Positions 61,508-64,000 of a stretch of DNA of 64,000 bases are shown piece by piece (within the stretch, counting starts at the first letter, position 1; each line of letters opens with the position of its first letter). Source of the DNA: Azadirachta indica. Its lineage: Eukaryota; Streptophyta; Magnoliopsida; Sapindales; Meliaceae. The stretch covers positions 3,158,481 to 3,222,480 of the forward strand of contig CM040448.1 in NCBI GenBank assembly GCA_022749755.1, read 5' to 3'. The notes beneath the pieces are model-generated. The model was not told the DNA's origin and ran no database searches. It was given only the letters and a program-made list of their open reading frames with translations. The position numbers were made by a program, and so were the translations under genes.

Positions 61508-62520
61508 GTAAAATCATATGCTTTGCCTTCTGAAAGATCACGTTCAGGAATTCAGGTGGAAGAACATCATAAAAAACAGCATAAGGAAGCAGATGAAGAT
61601 GCTGAAAAGTAAACGGCAATTAACAAGCAACGGCAAGAGAATCCTGAATAGTATGTAATCGTTGAAAAACTAAATATATCGCCAGTCTGAACATGAAACT
61701 GACAAAATCTGAGAAATTTGCTTTGTGTTGATAAGTTTTGTTGTAAATCCTTGAGGGCGGCCAATGTGTAAGGTTTGGATATTTGTTTTTGATTCATGCT
61801 ATTAAATAACGGTATATTTCTTAACTTAGAATTTAGAAGCTGTATCAATCTGTCTGAAATCTACATAGATAGTTAAACAATTTTGTAGTTGTATATTGAG
61901 AGTTACGTATTTTTATTCAGAATGTCTACTCTTTTATTAGGGAATAATAATAATTTGAAATGACATTTGACTTCCACTAAAAAGAGAATTTTATTATAGA
62001 AAATTTTCGAAAAAAATTAATTGCACTGTCTTTGAGTTTACAATTTATGCTTTGCTTCTTCAAGCAAGAAACAATAAAGATGCCAAACGGTGGAGAGATT
62101 TTTGAGAAAATTATATTATTTTTACTGAAATGTGCATGGTATTAACGAGATTTTCATCACATATATTGAAATTTTCTGTTTAATTGAATTAAAATTAAAG
62201 GACAAGATATCTGCAACGAAATTGCAATGGGCTCAACCATCAGTTGAGCTGAGATTATGTAATTTCTACCTGTGTTGCTGCTGTTCTCGTAGAACATAAT
62301 AAATAGTTATAATTTGAGCCCGGGGAGTGGTATTCTTGTTGGGATTATCTATAGAATTTTTTTAATAAATATTTGTGTGATAATGGACAAATTAAATTGG
62401 GTTAAGCGTTTTTTTGTAATCTTCTTTAATGTAGTAAAAGTAAAAATATATATATAATGAAGTATAAATATTTTTTATTCTGATTTCAGTCACAGTTACG
62501 ATAGATTTTAAGATAAGAGT
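61508..62520. other. SWEETIE 3' flank
   Basis: The first 300-400 bp probably include the 3' UTR; polyadenylation-like signals (AATAAT, AATAAA) occur near 61944 and 62071. No other coding or RNA feature was found. Confidence 0.5.
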
Positions 62521-62622
62521 TGTCAAAGATACATTGTTAGGTGCTTCATTTTCGTTTTTTTCCATTGAGGCCGAACCTAAACCTATGCTCTAAGAGATAG
62601 TTGTTCATACACTGATAAGGGA
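62521..62622 (-). pseudogene. Chloroplast rrn16-trnI(GAU) region fragment (NUPT segment a)
   Basis: On the minus strand the order ATCCCTTATCAGTGTATG, AACAACTATCTCT, AGGTTTAGGTTCGGCCTCAA and GCACCTAACAATG matches, from memory, the plastid inverted-repeat spacer next to the rRNA operon tRNA genes, with scattered substitutions. It is noncoding. It abuts two other plastid segments that are not adjacent to it in the chloroplast genome. Confidence 0.78.
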
Positions 62623-62680
62623 TATAACATTTTTTAAAACATTAGGCTTGGCTGATCAAAAAGTTAATTTTGATTCTATA

Positions 62681-62727
62681 GGCTCTGGAACGAAAGGATT
62701 CGAACCTCCAAATACTGGGACCAAAAC
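62681..62727 (-). pseudogene. trnQ: 3' half of chloroplast trnQ(UUG) (NUPT segment b)
   Basis: The minus strand reads GTTTTGGTCCCAGTATTTGG, then AGGTTCGAATCCTTTCGTTC and CAG. This matches the anticodon-loop-to-3' end of plastid tRNA-Gln(UUG), with about five substitutions. The anticodon region TTTTGG and the T-arm GGTTCGAATCC are kept. The 5' half is missing, so no functional tRNA can be made. Confidence 0.8.
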
Positions 62728-62895
62728 AGTCATGGATGTTTAACGGGGATTCTCGTACATGGTGAATAACCAAATTCCAATTGAAATAAAATCTTTAGGA
62801 TAAATCGATGTCATTTAGGATGAATCAATGAACATACATCAATTCGAATTCAGGGTTTTTGAATTCAGAGAGATATTGGGAGAGATCAAGAATTC
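62728..62895 (+). pseudogene. ycf2: Chloroplast trnI(CAU)-ycf2 5' fragment (NUPT segment c)
   Basis: On the plus strand this begins with the reversed 5' end of trnI(CAU) (CATGGATGTTTAACGGGGAT) and the spacer GTACATGGTGAATAACCAAA. It then enters the start of ycf2 at an ATG at 62828, which reads HQFEFRVFEFREILGEIKNS against the plastid form [20 protein letters not shown]. Similarity stops after AAGAATTC at 62895. Order and orientation agree with the plastid inverted repeat, where trnI(CAU) and ycf2 are divergent. Confidence 0.88.
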
Positions 62896-63760
62896 AGGAA
62901 TATGCCAATATTCCTTACGTAAACTAAAAGAAAATGTAAAATTCATGTGAGTAATTGAAAATTTATTATTATAAAACTAATATTTTAAATTTTATATTAA
63001 TCATATTATAATTTTTCATTAGTTATAATAAATTTTGAATTAATAAATTTTATATTAATCATATTATATCCATGTAACCATTAATCATATAATATTCAAC
63101 TTTTTCTTGTATTTCAAGTTGTGATATTTTAGTTTTAATTTTTTTAATTTTATTATAATATTTAAAAATTTTTAAATATGATGCATAAACTAAGAAATGT
63201 AATAAGAATTTTGAGAGTTATAACTTAAAGATTTAAGCCAATATCATAATACTTCACAGTTCTAAAACCTCTTTTATGTAGTTGTTATATATAAAAATGT
63301 TTAGTTTGTTCAAATATTATTATCCTTTATTTTTTTCACTCCCATAAATATTTTTTTTATTCATGTGAAAAAATAGAATAATATAATTATGTTTAACATT
63401 AGGTACGGCTATAAAAACAAATTTTCAAAAGGAGATATCTTGAATGAAGGCAATAACTTGCATAACCAAGAAAAACCTTGAGACATATATATATATATAT
63501 ATATATATAATGCTTTTACGTCAAGTAACAGAAACATACAAAGAAAATTAAACACCAAATTAATCAACCTTCAAATAAACTCACAATGGTTTACATATTT
63601 TATATATATTGATAAGGAAATATGTTCGATATTCTCCTATTGTTTGACCTAATATTCCGTTATCTCTTTAATCGTTATTTCTATTAATAGAAATTATTTT
63701 CTAGAGTAATTATTTTTTCCTCCTATTGATATCATAAGTATGCCAAAACCTACACATGTT
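62896..63760. other. AT-rich intergenic DNA with short repeats
   Basis: Very AT-rich. AATTTTATATTAATCATATT occurs near 62990 and again near 63046, a local duplication. An (AT)n run lies at 63485-63509. No gene was seen. Confidence 0.6.
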
Positions 63761-63769
63761 ATCTTTGTG

Positions 63770-64000
63770 TTGGATAACTTGCTGCCACCATTGACCATCG
63801 GCTGCCATCAAACATTCTCTGTTTACGTCATCGTAGATATTATTAAAATCTTAATTAAGTATTTTATGTAATAGTATTATCATCGTCCATAGATCTAAAG
63901 TTGAAGTTTTAATATTCAAAAACTTAATTTTAGATTTACGACAAACGATTATTCAAACAGCGATAATGATGGTACCATTACGTAAAGTATTCAACAAAAA
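63770..64000. mobile_element. Second copy of the palindromic element, cut by the window end
   Basis: Reads CCACCATTGACCATCGG, TTTACGTCATCG, AAGTATTTTATGTAATAGTA and ATAGATCTAAAGTTGAAG, then turns back with the inverse ACCATTACGTAAAGTATTCA before the sequence ends. The same blocks occur in the same order in the element at 21424-22098. The left edge is approximate, and the distal arm continues past 64000. Confidence 0.75.

Noticed and set aside
62681..62760. Functional tRNA gene on the minus strand
   Set aside because: Only the 3' half of trnQ(UUG) is present, and it is fused to a piece of trnI(CAU); a cloverleaf cannot form.
62828..62895. ycf2 as a nuclear gene
   Set aside because: Only about 23 codons of a gene of over 2,000 codons remain, followed by unrelated sequence.

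Overview
This is a eukaryotic nuclear window, almost certainly from a eudicot plant. The evidence is AT-rich DNA, genes split by many GT-AG introns, plant-type proteins (the SWEETIE HEAT-repeat protein, a class of carboxylesterase close to CXE17), plant transposon families and nuclear insertions of chloroplast DNA. The proteins look rosid-like. I cannot name the species, although a Sapindales or Citrus-like genome would fit. There is no prokaryotic or viral content.

Layout. Positions 1-2.1 kb hold the 5' part of POP5, the small RNase P/MRP protein subunit, on the minus strand. Its gene runs off the left edge, and its leader intron carries a tRNA-derived SINE with a clear target-site duplication. 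Positions 2.1-5.6 kb are transposon sequence: a one-armed relative, an AT-rich palindromic stretch, and a complete 1.9-kb foldback element (Mutator-like ends, 8-9 bp target duplication) whose loop is filled with a degenerate, itself palindromic, tandem repeat. CMC1 (a twin-CX9C cytochrome oxidase assembly factor, plus strand, 3 exons) lies at 6.66-9.21 kb. CCT6 (the zeta subunit of the cytosolic chaperonin, minus strand, 15 exons, 535 aa) lies at 10.27-15.93 kb and is convergent with CMC1. Positions 16.1-22.9 kb are intergenic, with a SINE-like piece and a 675-bp inverted-repeat element. A single-exon CXE17-type carboxylesterase lies at 22.999-24.021 kb.

From 26.0 to 61.5 kb, more than half the window, is one gene on the plus strand: SWEETIE, the plant HEATR5/Laa1-type protein. 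I could trace 48 exons in continuous frame, giving about 2,232 aa. Its introns hold an old chloroplast ndhF fragment, antisense LINE fragments, MITE-like pieces and microsatellites. Beyond it, 62.52-62.90 kb is a mosaic of at least three chloroplast segments (rrn16-trnI(GAU) spacer, 3' half of trnQ(UUG), trnI(CAU)-ycf2 start). The right edge enters a second copy of the inverted-repeat element seen at 21.4 kb.

The genes do not form one pathway: RNase P/MRP RNA processing, cytochrome oxidase assembly, cytosolic protein folding, ester hydrolysis and membrane traffic/sugar homeostasis. The run CMC1-CCT6-CXE17 matches, from memory, Arabidopsis At5g16060-At5g16070-At5g16080, which would mean conserved microsynteny. 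I found no convincing undescribed biological system. The most unusual structures are the foldback element with its palindromic satellite core and the rearranged plastid insertion.
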